Notes: generated by a model not told the origin, from the sequence alone. 64,000 nucleotides of DNA from Microbacterium arborescens (GCA_003339645.1 QNUV01000041.1:248001-312000); one strand, 5' to 3'; positions 43,085-51,561 are shown, counted from the first letter of the stretch. Translations and numbers: made by a program.

Positions 43085-44419
43085 GTGCCTACGCTGGATT
43101 CACTCGACACGTGGCGCGATCTTCCCATCAAGCAGCAGCCGGCGTGGAACGACCCCGACGCCGTGGCTGCGGTGTCGGCCGAGATCGCGACGCTCCCGCC
43201 CCTCGTCTTCGCCGGTGAGGTGGACATCCTCCGCGAGCGCCTCGCGCGCGCGGCATCCGGAGAAGCCTTCCTCCTCCAGGGCGGTGACTGCGCCGAGACC
43301 TTCGCCGGCGCGACCGCGGAGAAGATCCGCAACCGCATCAAGACGGTGCTGCAGATGGCGGTCGTGCTGACCTATGGCGCCTCGATGCCCGTCGTGAAGA
43401 TGGGCCGTATGGCCGGTCAGTTCGCCAAGCCCCGCTCGAGCGACACCGAGACGCGCGGCGACGTCACGCTGCCCGCTTACCGCGGCGACATCGTCAACGG
43501 CTACGACTTCACCGCCGCCTCGCGCCAGCCCGACCCCGCTCGCCTGCTCAAGGGCTACCACACGGCTGCATCGACGCTGAATCTCATCCGGGCGTTCACG
43601 CAGGGCGGGTTCGCCGACCTCCGCGAGGTGCACTCGTGGAACAAGGGCTTCGCATCCAACCCGGCGAACGCCCGCTACGAGGGCCTCGCGGGTGAGATCG
43701 ACCGCGCCATCAAGTTCATGGAGGCGGCCGGGGCCAACTTCGACGAGCTGCGCGGCGTGGAGTTCTACACGGGTCACGAAGGCCTGCTGATGGACTACGA
43801 ACGTCCGATGACGCGCATCGACTCGCGGACGAACACGCCGTACAACACGTCGTCGCACTTCCTCTGGATCGGTGAGCGTACCCGCGAGCTCGACGGTGCC
43901 CACGTCGACTACTTCTCGAAGATCCGCAACCCGATCGGCGTGAAGCTCGGCCCCACGACGTCGACCGATACCGCGCTCGCGCTGATCGACAAGCTCGATC
44001 CCGAGCGCGAGCCGGGGCGTCTGACCTTCATCACGCGCATGGGCGCCGGCAAGATCCGCGACGCCCTGCCGCCGCTGCTCGAGGCCGTGAAGGACTCGGG
44101 CGCGACGCCGCTGTGGGTCACCGACCCGATGCACGGCAACGGCATCACGACGCCCACCGGCTACAAGACGCGTCGCTTCGACGACGTCGTCGACGAGGTC
44201 CGCGGCTTCTTCGAGGCGCACCGTGCCGTGGGGACGTTCCCCGGCGGCATCCACGTCGAGCTCACGGGTGACGACGTCACCGAGTGCCTCGGCGGCTCGG
44301 AGATGATCGACGAGGCGACGCTCGCCACGCGCTACGAGAGCCTGTGCGACCCGCGCTTGAACCACATGCAGAGCCTCGAACTGGCCTTCCTGGTCGCCGA
44401 GGAGCTCGAGAAGCGCTGA
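43085..44419 (+). CDS. aroG: class II 3-deoxy-7-phosphoheptulonate (DAHP) synthase
   Basis: The product is 444 residues, the size of the plant-like class II enzyme, which joins PEP and erythrose 4-phosphate as the first step of the shikimate pathway. The blocks LLQGGDCAETFAG (metal Cys), KMGRMAGQFAKPRS, GEIDRAIKFMEAAG, RVGAGKIRD-like MGAGKIRD and TDPMHGNG are present. In mycobacteria this enzyme is feedback-inhibited by aromatic amino acids and partnered by chorismate mutase. The leaderless GTG start is supported by the -10 hexamer. Confidence 0.95.
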   Translation: MPTLDSLDTWRDLPIKQQPAWNDPDAVAAVSAEIATLPPLVFAGEVDILRERLARAASGEAFLLQGGDCAETFAGATAEKIRNRIKTVLQMAVVLTYGASMPVVKMGRMAGQFAKPRSSDTETRGDVTLPAYRGDIVNGYDFTAASRQPDPARLLKGYHTAASTLNLIRAFTQGGFADLREVHSWNKGFASNPANARYEGLAGEIDRAIKFMEAAGANFDELRGVEFYTGHEGLLMDYERPMTRIDSRTNTPYNTSSHFLWIGERTRELDGAHVDYFSKIRNPIGVKLGPTTSTDTALALIDKLDPEREPGRLTFITRMGAGKIRDALPPLLEAVKDSGATPLWVTDPMHGNGITTPTGYKTRRFDDVVDEVRGFFEAHRAVGTFPGGIHVELTGDDVTECLGGSEMIDEATLATRYESLCDPRLNHMQSLELAFLVAEELEKR

Positions 44420-44437
44420 GCTCCGGCTCACCGGAGC
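44420..44437 (+). terminator. short hairpin after aroG
   Basis: GCTCCGG-ctca-CCGGAGC is a perfect 7-bp stem right after the aroG stop, just before the larger 60-nt palindrome. It may be the original terminator of aroG. Confidence 0.45.
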
Positions 44438-44439
44438 CC

Positions 44440-44499
44440 GCGAGAGCGCACATCTGCACGGTTGGGGAACCTCCCCACCGTGCGGATGTGCGCTCTCGC
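44440..44499. repeat. 60-nt palindromic element, copy 1
   Basis: The arms GCGAGAGCGCACATCTGCAC and GTGCGGATGTGCGCTCTCGC pair with one G-T wobble, and the stem continues through GGT(T)GGGG/CCCCACC. About 27 pairs form over 60 nt. A second 60-nt element after the next gene aligns to it without gaps at 43 of 60 positions. It may act as terminator for aroG, but a matched copy on the far side of the next gene suggests a mobile or repeated element. Confidence 0.75.
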
Positions 44500-44543
44500 C
44501 GTTTCGGGCTGTGGAGAGCGCGGGATCAGCGGGATCGACGGGG

Positions 44544-44549
44544 GATCGT
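44544..44549 (+). promoter_or_regulatory. possible -10 hexamer of the DUF559-like gene
   Basis: GATCGT lies exactly 6 nt before the GTG at 44556. The first base departs from TAnnnT, so this is weaker than the others. Confidence 0.3.
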
Positions 44550-44555
44550 GGGCGG

Positions 44556-45476
44556 GTGAACCGTCGAGCTTCGCTGCCACAAGACATCGCCCGACAAGCG
44601 TTCGCCACGAACGAGGCGCGGGCGTTCGGCGTGAGCCGCGGCAGGTTACGGGCGGCCGACCTGCGGCATCCGCATCACGGGATCTACGCGGCGCTCGATG
44701 CCGGGGACGATGACGACACGGTCGGGCGCTGCCGCCTGCTCCTCCCCGCGCTCGGTCCGGAGCAGCTGTTCTCCGGGCGCACGGCCGCGGCTTTGTGGGG
44801 GATGCCGTTGCCCCGGGCCTCGACGCCGCCGATGCTCGAGGTGATCTCGGCGGGCGGGGGAGCAGCGATGCGGCGACCCGGCGTGATCGGATCTCGAACG
44901 GGACTCATCCTCGAACGCCGAGACGTCGACGGTGTGCCCGTCCTGTCGCCGACCGAGACGTGGTGCCGGCTCGCGGCCGGTCGGCAGCCCCTGGCCGGGC
45001 GATGGCTCGTCGCGACGGCCGACTTCCTCCTCAGCGGTCGCCGGGGCGAGCGAGGCCGCACGCGTCCTCTCGCGACGCGCGCCGAACTGGAGGCGGCCGT
45101 CGTCGCCCGAGGAAGCGCGCGCGGAGCCCGGTCGCTGCGACCGGCGCTCGACCGCGCCCGCTCGCCGGTGGACTCGCCCCAGGAAACGCTCCTGCGTGTC
45201 GCGCTGGTCGACGCGGGGATTCCCGAACCGCAGGTGCAGGTCGCCGTTCGCACAGCTGCGGGCGTGCGGCATTCCGACCTCGGCTGGCCCGAGCAGCGTG
45301 TACTGCTCGAGTACCAGGGGGACGAGCATCGCTCGTCGCAGCGACGCTGGCTCGAGGACCTCACGCGCGTGCAGCTTCTCGAGGATGCCGGCTACCGCGT
45401 CATCCTCGTCGGGTCCGCCGATCTCGACGACGGCGCCAGCGCGCTGGCCGCCCGCATCCGCAGAGCTCTCGCCTGA
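44556..45476 (+). CDS. AbiEi-like N-terminal domain plus DUF559 (Vsr/restriction-endonuclease-like) protein
   Basis: The product is 306 residues. The N-terminal part reads like the AbiEi antitoxin helix-turn-helix: ASLPQDIARQAFATNEARAF, GVSRGRLRAADLRHPHHGIY. The middle resembles AbiEi-type linker domains (TAAALWGMPLPR, VSPTETWCRLA-like). The C-terminal DUF559 domain has the nuclease-like core DLGWPEQRVLLEYQGDEH (Asp, Glu-x-Gln-Gly) and then GYRVILVGSADLDD. The Asp and Glu could form a PD-(D/E)XK-type site, but activity is not established for this family. There is no AbiEii toxin gene beside it. The gene stands alone, 56 nt after one 60-nt palindrome and 13 nt before a related one, in a place where aroG and the PASTA kinase gene are otherwise neighbours. 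The GTG start keeps the N-terminal domain compact. Confidence 0.72.
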   Translation: MNRRASLPQDIARQAFATNEARAFGVSRGRLRAADLRHPHHGIYAALDAGDDDDTVGRCRLLLPALGPEQLFSGRTAAALWGMPLPRASTPPMLEVISAGGGAAMRRPGVIGSRTGLILERRDVDGVPVLSPTETWCRLAAGRQPLAGRWLVATADFLLSGRRGERGRTRPLATRAELEAAVVARGSARGARSLRPALDRARSPVDSPQETLLRVALVDAGIPEPQVQVAVRTAAGVRHSDLGWPEQRVLLEYQGDEHRSSQRRWLEDLTRVQLLEDAGYRVILVGSADLDDGASALAARIRRALA

Positions 45477-45489
45477 GGGGGCGTCGACG

Positions 45490-45549
45490 GCGAAGATGCG
45501 CAACTGCAAGGTTCGGAGCCGTCGACACCGTGCGGATGCGCGTCCTCGC
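45490..45549. repeat. 60-nt palindromic element, copy 2
   Basis: The ends GCGA...TCGC and the conserved core CACCGTGCGGATG are shared with copy 1 in the same orientation. The stem is more degenerate than in copy 1. An alternative perfect 9-bp pairing GTCGACGGC (45483-45491) with GCCGTCGAC (45518-45526) is also possible. It lies between the DUF559 stop and the convergent kinase stop. Confidence 0.65.
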
Positions 45550-45578
45550 GGTCGCGGGGCCGGGAAAGGACGACAGGC

Positions 45579-47534
45579 TCAGCCGGTCGCGGTGATCTGC
45601 AGGGTGATGGTCGTGCCGCGCACGTGCTTGCTACCGCCGGCGGGGTCCTGGGCGGTGACTTTGGTCAGCCCGTCCGGCCAGATGTTCCACAGGGCCGAGA
45701 AGCTGACCTCGAAACCCGCGTCGCGCAGCGTCTTGGCGGCTGCATCGCGCGTCTGGCCGACGACGCTCGGCACGTCGAAAAGCGGGGGCCCGCTCGAGAC
45801 GATGAGGGTCACGGTGTCACCCGGCCGCCAATTGCCTTCTTCGCCGCGGTCGTCGATGCCGATGACATCGCCCTTGGCGATGCGATCGCTCGACTGCGCG
45901 CGGGTGTCGCCCGACACCTCGAGGCCGACGTCGGTGAGGGTGGCGGTCGCCCGGTCGACGCTCTGGCCCGAGACGTCCGGCACGGCCCCGCGCGACACGA
46001 GCAGGCTGGCCGAGTCTCCCTGGCGGAGCGTGCAGCCGTCTGAGCAGTCCACGGGATCGCCGCCTCCGGCCGGGGTCGCCGAGACGCGGATGACGGTGCC
46101 GTCGGCGACATCCGGATCGAATTCCGCATCGGCATCGTTCGACACGGCGACGATGTTCTGCCGCAAGATCTCTCGAGCCGCCTGCTCGGTCTGGCCGGCG
46201 AGGGCCGGGATCGACACCTCCGCCGGTCCGCGCGAGATGACCACGGTCACGATCGCGTCGCGGTCGAGCCGTGCGCCGGGGTCGGGGTCGGTGCGGATCG
46301 CAAGACCCTCTGCGACGTCGAGGCTGTTCTCGCCGGCCTCCTGGGCCTGCAGGCCCTGTGCCGCGATGGCGCTCTGCGCTTGGGCGAAGGTCGTGCCGCG
46401 TACGTCGGGTACGGCGACGAGCGATCCCGGCCCGGAGCCGAACCACCATCCGGTGCCGCCGGCGAGAGCCGCGAGCAGCAGGACGATGGTGACGAGCCAG
46501 GCGCCCTTCGCCCGGTTTCGGCGGGTGAGGCGGCGCAGTCGCGTCGCGTTGTCGACGTCGGTGGTCACCGGAGGTGCCGTGAAGGTGCCGGGCATGACCT
46601 TCGTGAGCTCGCCCGATCCTTCGCCGTCGTCGTCGATGACGACCGCCGGCGCGCCGGAGGGGGCGGTGCGCACCACCTGAGGGAACACGCCGAGCTCGCG
46701 CTCGATCTCGCGCAGACGCTCGAGCATGACCTTCGCGTCGAGCGGACGCTCGTCGGGTTCGCGCTCGGTCGCCCACAGCACCAGCTCGTCGAGCTGTTCC
46801 GGGACGCCGGGGTTCTTCGCGCTCGGGCGGGGCACCGAGTCGGTCGCGTGCTGGTAGGCGATCTGCATCGGCTGCTCGCCCTTGTAGGGCTGCTCGCCGG
46901 CGAGCATCTCGTAGAGCATGATGCCGAGGGCGTAGATGTCGCTGCGGGCATCGGCGGTGCCCCGTGTCACGAGCTCCGGCGCGAGGTAGGCGATCGTGCC
47001 CAGGAGCATCTGCCCGGTCGCCGTGTTCGCCGTCGTCGCTCTCGCGAGTCCGAAGTCGCCGATCTTGATGCGCCCGTCCTCGGCAAGCAGCACGTTCTCG
47101 GGCTTGACGTCGCGGTGCACGATCCCGGCGCGGTGCGCGGCGGCGAGACCCGAGAGGATCGCGTCCATGATCGTGATCGTCTGGGGAATGGTCAGCCGCC
47201 TCTGCTCGCGCAGCAGCTCGCGCAGCGTGATGCCCGGCAGGTACTCCATGACCAGGTAGGCCATCTCGCCGTCCTGACCCTGGTCGAAGACGTTCACGAC
47301 ATGCGGGTCGGCGAGCCGGGCGGCGGAGCGCGCCTCCTGGATGAACCGGCTCTGGAAGACCGAGTCGTCCGACAGGTGCCCGTGCATGACCTTCAGGGCC
47401 ACGCGGCGCTCGAGTCTGAGGTCGGTCGCGACGTACACCGTCGCCATCCCCCCTCGGGCGATGCGAGCACGGACGCGGTACCGCTGGTCGACCAGTCGGC
47501 CGATCAGCGGGTCGGTCTGCTGGCTCATGCTCAC
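45579..47534 (-). CDS. Ser/Thr protein kinase with PASTA domains, PknL/PknB-like
   Basis: The product is 651 residues. The cytoplasmic kinase domain (about 14-275) has ARGGMATVY, Lys in VALKVMHG, catalytic HRDVKPENVLL and DFGLARA. A linker with two acidic stretches leads to a membrane helix near 345-366. Four extracellular PASTA repeats follow, starting VAVPDVRG, VSIPALAG, AVPDVSG and FDVPSVVG. PASTA repeats sense uncrosslinked peptidoglycan or lipid II, coupling wall status to phosphorylation. The neighbours aroG, Rv2175c-like gene and polyprenyl synthase match the pknL region of mycobacteria. The GTG at 47534 follows TAGAAT by 6 nt (leaderless); an ATG two codons later is possible. Confidence 0.93.
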   Translation of the reverse strand: MSMSQQTDPLIGRLVDQRYRVRARIARGGMATVYVATDLRLERRVALKVMHGHLSDDSVFQSRFIQEARSAARLADPHVVNVFDQGQDGEMAYLVMEYLPGITLRELLREQRRLTIPQTITIMDAILSGLAAAHRAGIVHRDVKPENVLLAEDGRIKIGDFGLARATTANTATGQMLLGTIAYLAPELVTRGTADARSDIYALGIMLYEMLAGEQPYKGEQPMQIAYQHATDSVPRPSAKNPGVPEQLDELVLWATEREPDERPLDAKVMLERLREIERELGVFPQVVRTAPSGAPAVVIDDDGEGSGELTKVMPGTFTAPPVTTDVDNATRLRRLTRRNRAKGAWLVTIVLLLAALAGGTGWWFGSGPGSLVAVPDVRGTTFAQAQSAIAAQGLQAQEAGENSLDVAEGLAIRTDPDPGARLDRDAIVTVVISRGPAEVSIPALAGQTEQAAREILRQNIVAVSNDADAEFDPDVADGTVIRVSATPAGGGDPVDCSDGCTLRQGDSASLLVSRGAVPDVSGQSVDRATATLTDVGLEVSGDTRAQSSDRIAKGDVIGIDDRGEEGNWRPGDTVTLIVSSGPPLFDVPSVVGQTRDAAAKTLRDAGFEVSFSALWNIWPDGLTKVTAQDPAGGSKHVRGTTITLQITATG

Positions 47535-47540
47535 GGAGCG

Positions 47541-47546
47541 ATTCTA
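47541..47546 (-). promoter_or_regulatory. -10 hexamer of the PASTA kinase gene
   Basis: TAGAAT lies exactly 6 nt before the GTG at 47534. Confidence 0.5.
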
Positions 47547-47619
47547 CGGAGCGGATGCTGCGAGCCCGGGCAACGGCTCACCCCCGGACGTCTGCGACAT
47601 GCTTCCCGATGCTTCGGAG

Positions 47620-48843
47620 TCAGCCGAGCGCGTCGAGCCAGCGGTATGCCTGCTGTTCCCATTCGCCGTAGCGGTCGGGGTACGCGGAGATCTGCACCGC
47701 CTGTGCGGCGTCGGTGAAGGAGAGGCCCTCCCAGCCCGGAACATCAAGCAGCCCGCGGGTCGCGGTGCCGTTGGGGTCGGCGGCACCGCCGTAGAAGGCC
47801 GCGATCGATCGCGCCGGGTCGCGGACCTGATCGGGGGTTCCCCAGCCGGTGCTCGGACGCTGCTGGAAGAGGCCGAGAGAATCCCGGTCGCCCCAGTCGA
47901 GGTTGCGGATCCACGACTCGACCATCGCCGTCGCGAGGGCGATCGCGATCCCGCGATCGGGCACGCCGCGTTCTCGGCCGACCTGGATGATGAGCCGTGC
48001 ATTCGCGATCTGCTCTGCGTCGAGACCGAGGTCCGGGAGCGCGACGGTCGCGACGGCCGGCGTGGCCACGGCCCCGGGGATCACGAGTTGCTGTCCCGGG
48101 TAGATGATCGACGAGCGGTCGAGCCCGTTCGCGGCGAGCAGCGCATCGAGGCCCAGGCCGTGAGCGCTCGCGATCGCCGAGAGGGTGTCGCCGGCGGCGA
48201 CGGTGTGGGCCGCGGCCGCGGCCGCGATCGTGGTCGCGGGAGTCGCCGCTGCGGGGGTGGCAGCCGGGGCCGCGCCGGCCGACGAGGGGATCGCGAGCGT
48301 CTGCCCGGGGAAGATCACGGCGCCGTCGTCGAGCCCGTTCGCGGCGAGCAGCGCACCGACGCCGATGCCGTGCGTCCGAGCGATCGACCACGGGGTGTCG
48401 CCGGCGGAGACGGTGTGGGTGCTTCCCTCGGATGCGTTCTGCGTGCCGGGCGTCACCGCGGGTGCCGCGGAGCCGGGGGAGTCCGCACTGAGTCGAATGC
48501 GGTCACCGGGGCGGATGACGGACGACCAGTCGAGGCCGTTCCAGGCGAGGAGATCGACCGTGCGAAGCCCGTAGGCGGACGCGATCCGGCTGATGGTGTC
48601 GCCGAGGGCCACCGTGTGCTCGGCGGGCCGAGCGGAAAGCGGACGCGGCGCGCCGGCGGTCGCGGGCACGGCCCGGAACGAGGCGCCGGGCGCAGCATCC
48701 CGATGCGCGGTTTCGGCCATCGGCGCCGCGGCGGCAGGCTGCGCCGTCAGGCTCAGTGCGATGGACCCGACGACGGCGGGCGCGACGGCGCCGCGCAGGC
48801 GGGGGCGCGGACGGTGCGGGGGAGAGATCGAGTCGCGGCGCAC
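47620..48843 (-). CDS. secreted LysM peptidoglycan-binding protein with C-terminal lysozyme-like domain
   Basis: The product is 407 residues. A signal peptide (to about 40) is followed by three LysM modules (about 75-120, 140-185 and 215-260: HTVALGDTISRIASAYGL, HTVSAGDTPWSIARTHGI, HTVAAGDTLSAIASAHGL). These bind N-acetylglucosamine polymers. The C-terminal domain (about 280-407) has AIATAMVES-like ALATAMVESWIRNLDWGDRD, SLGLFQQRPSTGWGTPDQV, typical of an actinobacterial SLT/lysozyme-like fold in which the Glu of VES would be catalytic. It probably remodels peptidoglycan. The linker between LysM 2 and 3 is a run of Ala/Pro/Thr. Confidence 0.85.
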   Translation of the reverse strand: MRRDSISPPHRPRPRLRGAVAPAVVGSIALSLTAQPAAAAPMAETAHRDAAPGASFRAVPATAGAPRPLSARPAEHTVALGDTISRIASAYGLRTVDLLAWNGLDWSSVIRPGDRIRLSADSPGSAAPAVTPGTQNASEGSTHTVSAGDTPWSIARTHGIGVGALLAANGLDDGAVIFPGQTLAIPSSAGAAPAATPAAATPATTIAAAAAAHTVAAGDTLSAIASAHGLGLDALLAANGLDRSSIIYPGQQLVIPGAVATPAVATVALPDLGLDAEQIANARLIIQVGRERGVPDRGIAIALATAMVESWIRNLDWGDRDSLGLFQQRPSTGWGTPDQVRDPARSIAAFYGGAADPNGTATRGLLDVPGWEGLSFTDAAQAVQISAYPDRYGEWEQQAYRWLDALG

Positions 48844-48981
48844 GGAGGGTCCCTTCTCGGAGGTCTCCGAAACGCTGACATGTCGCTGTGAGAGGTGTCA
48901 ACCGAAGTGACGACTGTGACTGGTGTGAAAGTGCCTGAACAGACGCCCCGCGGCTCCGGTGGGAGGTGAGATAGTGAAGGG

Positions 48982-49332
48982 GTGAGCACTCCCGAATACC
49001 CCGTCGTTCCCCTGTCCTGGCTGACGATGCCCGAGGTGGTCGACCTGACGGGCGAGACGCTCAGCCGCGTCCGTCGTCTCCTGGATGAGAATCACCTCAT
49101 CGGGTCGCGTCGCGACGGCACGCTCCGCATTCCGGAGGCGTTCTTCCTCGACGGCGCGCCGCTCTCGTCGCTTCGCGGCACCATCACCGTGCTTCACGAC
49201 GCCGGGTTCTCGGACGACGAGGCGATCGACTGGCTCTTCGCCACGGAGGACTCGATCGGCGCAGCGCCCATCGCCGCGCTGCGCGCCGGACGCAAGAGCG
49301 AGGTGCGCAGGGTCGCTCAGACCCTCGCCTGA
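48982..49332 (+). CDS. Rv2175c-like DNA-binding protein
   Basis: The product is 116 residues with a winged-helix N-terminus: WLTMPEVVDLTGETLSRVRR, LLDENHLIGSRRDGTLRIPE. The C-terminus has the helical block DAGFSDDEAIDWLF. It matches the Rv2175c family, a DNA-binding protein phosphorylated by PknL in Mycobacterium tuberculosis. The kinase gene lies two genes away, as expected. The gene diverges from the LysM gene across a 138-nt region; GAAGGGGTGAG places the GTG start right at a purine-rich stretch. Confidence 0.88.
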   Translation: MSTPEYPVVPLSWLTMPEVVDLTGETLSRVRRLLDENHLIGSRRDGTLRIPEAFFLDGAPLSSLRGTITVLHDAGFSDDEAIDWLFATEDSIGAAPIAALRAGRKSEVRRVAQTLA

Positions 49333-49364
49333 GGCCGTCGGGGCGTTTGCCGCTCAGGCGCGGG

Positions 49365-50438
49365 TCAGGCCGACCGCCGGATCGCCGCGTCGGCGATCTC
49401 GCGGAGCGCGGCGACCTCCGGCTCCCCGATGGGTGCGTTCTCGAGCGCGGCATCGGCCGCGGCGGAAAGGCGATCGATCTCGCTCTCGAGGCGCCGGACC
49501 GCGCCGCTGTCCTCGATGACCTTCTGCAGTCGCGCGATCGTCGCCTCATCGAGCGTCCGGTCGCCGAGTGCCTCGTCGAGTTCCGCCCGACCGGCGTCAT
49601 CCATCGCTTCGCGGGCGTACGCGATGAGAACGGTCCGCTTGCCCTCGCGGAGATCATCGCCGGAGGGCTTTCCCGTCACCGCCGCGTCGCCGAAGACTCC
49701 GAGGACGTCGTCGCGCAGTTGGAAGGCGAGCCCGACGGCATGACCGAAATCGGCGAGGGCCTCGCGTTGCGGCGGGGTGGCGCCGCCGAGCGCCGCGCCG
49801 ATCAGAAGCGGCTGCTGCACGCTGTACCGGGCCGACTTGTACGAGGCGACGCGCAGAGCGCGCGCGGCGTGCTCTGCGTCGGGCGCCGTGGCCCAGGCCG
49901 CCTCTTCGGCGACGTCCAGGTACTGTCCGACGGTGACGTCACGGCGCATCTTCGCGTATTGGCGGCGCACGTCCGAGGCGTAGGGATGCCCGTCGATGGC
50001 GTCTTCGAGGAGGTCATCGCTCCAGGCGATCAGCAGATCGCCGAGCAGGATCGCCGCGGCGCGCCCGAAGGCGTCGGCGTCGCCCTGCCATTCGGAACCT
50101 CGGTGTCCCTCCTCGAGAGCCCGGTGAGCGGCGGGGCGGCCGCGCCGCGTGTCGGAGTTGTCGACGAGATCGTCGTGCACCAGGGCTGCCGCGTGGAAGA
50201 TCTCGAGCGAAGCGGCGACACCCGCGATGTCGGTGCGTACGGCGGAGGCGCCGGCTGCCGCGTGACCCGCCGTCAGGAACCGGGCGCGCAATCGCTTGCC
50301 GCCGGCGACGGTGGCAAGGGCGCGGTCGACGAAATCGGCCGCTTCGGCCCCGAGATCGGCGACCTCGGCCCGCCGATCCGATGCGAAGCTTTCCAGTCGC
50401 TGGGAAACGGTCGAGATCGGGTCGGTGGAGCTCGTCAC
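49365..50438 (-). CDS. polyprenyl diphosphate synthase (trans-isoprenyl, IdsA-like)
   Basis: The product is 357 residues. The first Asp-rich motif is HDDLVDNSDTRRGRP and the second is FQLRDDVLGVFGD, with KSARYSVQQPLLIG between. It condenses isopentenyl diphosphate with allylic diphosphates, probably to geranylgeranyl or longer chains for quinones, carotenoids or wall lipids; the chain length cannot be read from sequence. Rv2173 (idsA2) occupies the same place in mycobacteria. The GTG start lies 6 nt after TAGGCT. Confidence 0.9.
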   Translation of the reverse strand: MTSSTDPISTVSQRLESFASDRRAEVADLGAEAADFVDRALATVAGGKRLRARFLTAGHAAAGASAVRTDIAGVAASLEIFHAAALVHDDLVDNSDTRRGRPAAHRALEEGHRGSEWQGDADAFGRAAAILLGDLLIAWSDDLLEDAIDGHPYASDVRRQYAKMRRDVTVGQYLDVAEEAAWATAPDAEHAARALRVASYKSARYSVQQPLLIGAALGGATPPQREALADFGHAVGLAFQLRDDVLGVFGDAAVTGKPSGDDLREGKRTVLIAYAREAMDDAGRAELDEALGDRTLDEATIARLQKVIEDSGAVRRLESEIDRLSAAADAALENAPIGEPEVAALREIADAAIRRSA

Positions 50439-50444
50439 AGGCCT

Positions 50445-50450
50445 AGCCTA
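50445..50450 (-). promoter_or_regulatory. -10 hexamer of the polyprenyl synthase gene
   Basis: TAGGCT lies exactly 6 nt before the GTG at 50438. Confidence 0.5.
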
Positions 50451-50506
50451 GTTCTCATCAGCGCGCGTAGAATCGGGCGCACCGGTACCCGAACAGAGGG
50501 GGATGC

Positions 50507-50878
50507 ATGCCACTGTCAGAACAGGAGCAGCGGCTGCTCGACGAGATGGAACGCCATCTCATGCGCAATGAAGCAGACGTCGTCAGTGCTCCGCGCGAAG
50601 GTCAGTCCCTCAGCTACCGCAACATCGTCTACGGAGCGGTCCTCGTCCTCCTCGGCCTCGGCGGGCTGATCGCCGGTGTCTCGAGCAGCATCATCGCAAT
50701 CGGCGTCGTCGCCTTCCTCGTGATGGTCGGCGGCGTCGTCCTGGCACTGACGCCCTCTCGCAACGGGACCGCAAGCCGTCCCACTGCCACGACCGGCACG
50801 CGAAAGCCTGCTGCCCGGTCGTCGAGTTTCATGGATCGCATGAACGACCGATGGGATCGTCGCAACGGCGAACGCTGA
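50507..50878 (+). CDS. DUF3040 membrane protein
   Basis: The product is 123 residues. It starts MPLSEQEQRLLDEMERHLM, the DUF3040 signature, followed by two membrane helices (about 43-62 and 65-85) and a basic Ser/Thr-rich tail. The family is confined to actinobacteria, often near the division cluster, with no known function. A TAGAAT hexamer near 50466 and AGAGGGGGA before the ATG mark a leadered mRNA. A classical terminator follows. Confidence 0.88.
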   Translation: MPLSEQEQRLLDEMERHLMRNEADVVSAPREGQSLSYRNIVYGAVLVLLGLGGLIAGVSSSIIAIGVVAFLVMVGGVVLALTPSRNGTASRPTATTGTRKPAARSSSFMDRMNDRWDRRNGER

Positions 50879-50897
50879 CGTATCCCGCTTCACCTTC

Positions 50898-50930
50898 AGA
50901 GCACCGACCTTCGGGTCGGTGCTCTTTTTT
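50898..50930 (+). terminator. intrinsic terminator of the DUF3040 gene
   Basis: AGAGCACCGACC-TTCG-GGTCGGTGCTCT forms a perfect 12-bp stem with a UUCG tetraloop, followed by a T-run. It is the only textbook intrinsic terminator in the window. Confidence 0.95.
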
Positions 50931-50964
50931 GTGCTCCGGGGGAGGAACAGACGTCATTGCCATA

Positions 50965-50996
50965 GTGAAGTGGAGGAAAGTGGAGTAAAGTGGTGC
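50965..50996 (+). promoter_or_regulatory. MraZ-box repeats upstream of mraZ
   Basis: GTGGAG, GTGGAG and GTGGTG occur at 50970, 50980 and 50990, one helical turn apart and each followed by AAA or similar. MraZ binds such direct repeats in its own promoter, so the cluster is probably autoregulated. Confidence 0.75.
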
Positions 50997-51030
50997 GCAC
51001 CGACGGGCCGGGAGGGGGTGGTGGAGCACC

Positions 51031-51462
51031 ATGCTTCTCGGCACGCACACCCCCAAGCTCGACGAGAAGGGCCGCGTCATCCTCCCCGCCAAATTCCGCG
51101 ACGACCTCGGCCCCGGTGTCGTCGTGACGCGCGGCCAGGAGCGGTGCCTCTACGTGTTCAGCACCGTGGAGTTCGAGCGCGTGTACGAGCGCATCCGCGA
51201 AGCGCCCCTGACGAACAAGCAGGCCCGTGACTTCCAGCGCATGTTCCTGTCCGGCGCGAGCGCGGAGAAGCCCGACAGCCAGAACCGCATCACCGTCCCA
51301 CCGCACCTGCGCACTTACGCCGGGCTGGGGCGCGAACTGGTGATGACCGGTGTCGGCGCGCACGCCGAGATCTGGGATGCCGACGCCTGGAACGCCTACG
51401 CCACCGGCAACGAAGACGCCTACTCCGACATGGAGCAGGAGGTGATCCCCGGACTCTTCTGA
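51031..51462 (+). CDS. mraZ: MraZ, transcriptional regulator of the division cluster
   Basis: The product is 143 residues with two SpoVT/AbrB-like halves: [20 protein letters not shown] and [20 protein letters not shown]. It forms rings and binds the direct repeats upstream of its own gene, controlling the dcw operon. It is the first gene of the cluster, with rsmH about 100 nt downstream. Confidence 0.95.
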   Translation: MLLGTHTPKLDEKGRVILPAKFRDDLGPGVVVTRGQERCLYVFSTVEFERVYERIREAPLTNKQARDFQRMFLSGASAEKPDSQNRITVPPHLRTYAGLGRELVMTGVGAHAEIWDADAWNAYATGNEDAYSDMEQEVIPGLF

Positions 51463-51561
51463 CCCGTGGCCGTGATCCTCAGCCGCTGGCCCTGACGCAC
51501 TTCCCCGGTGTCAGGTCGCAGCGGAGGGGGATCAGGGCTCCGGGGCCGTCCCGCCACGATC

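Noticed and set aside
44440-44499. Copy 1 of the palindrome as nothing more than the aroG terminator
   Set aside because: A terminator role is possible, but the related 60-nt element on the other side of the next gene and the separate small hairpin at 44420-44437 argue for something more.
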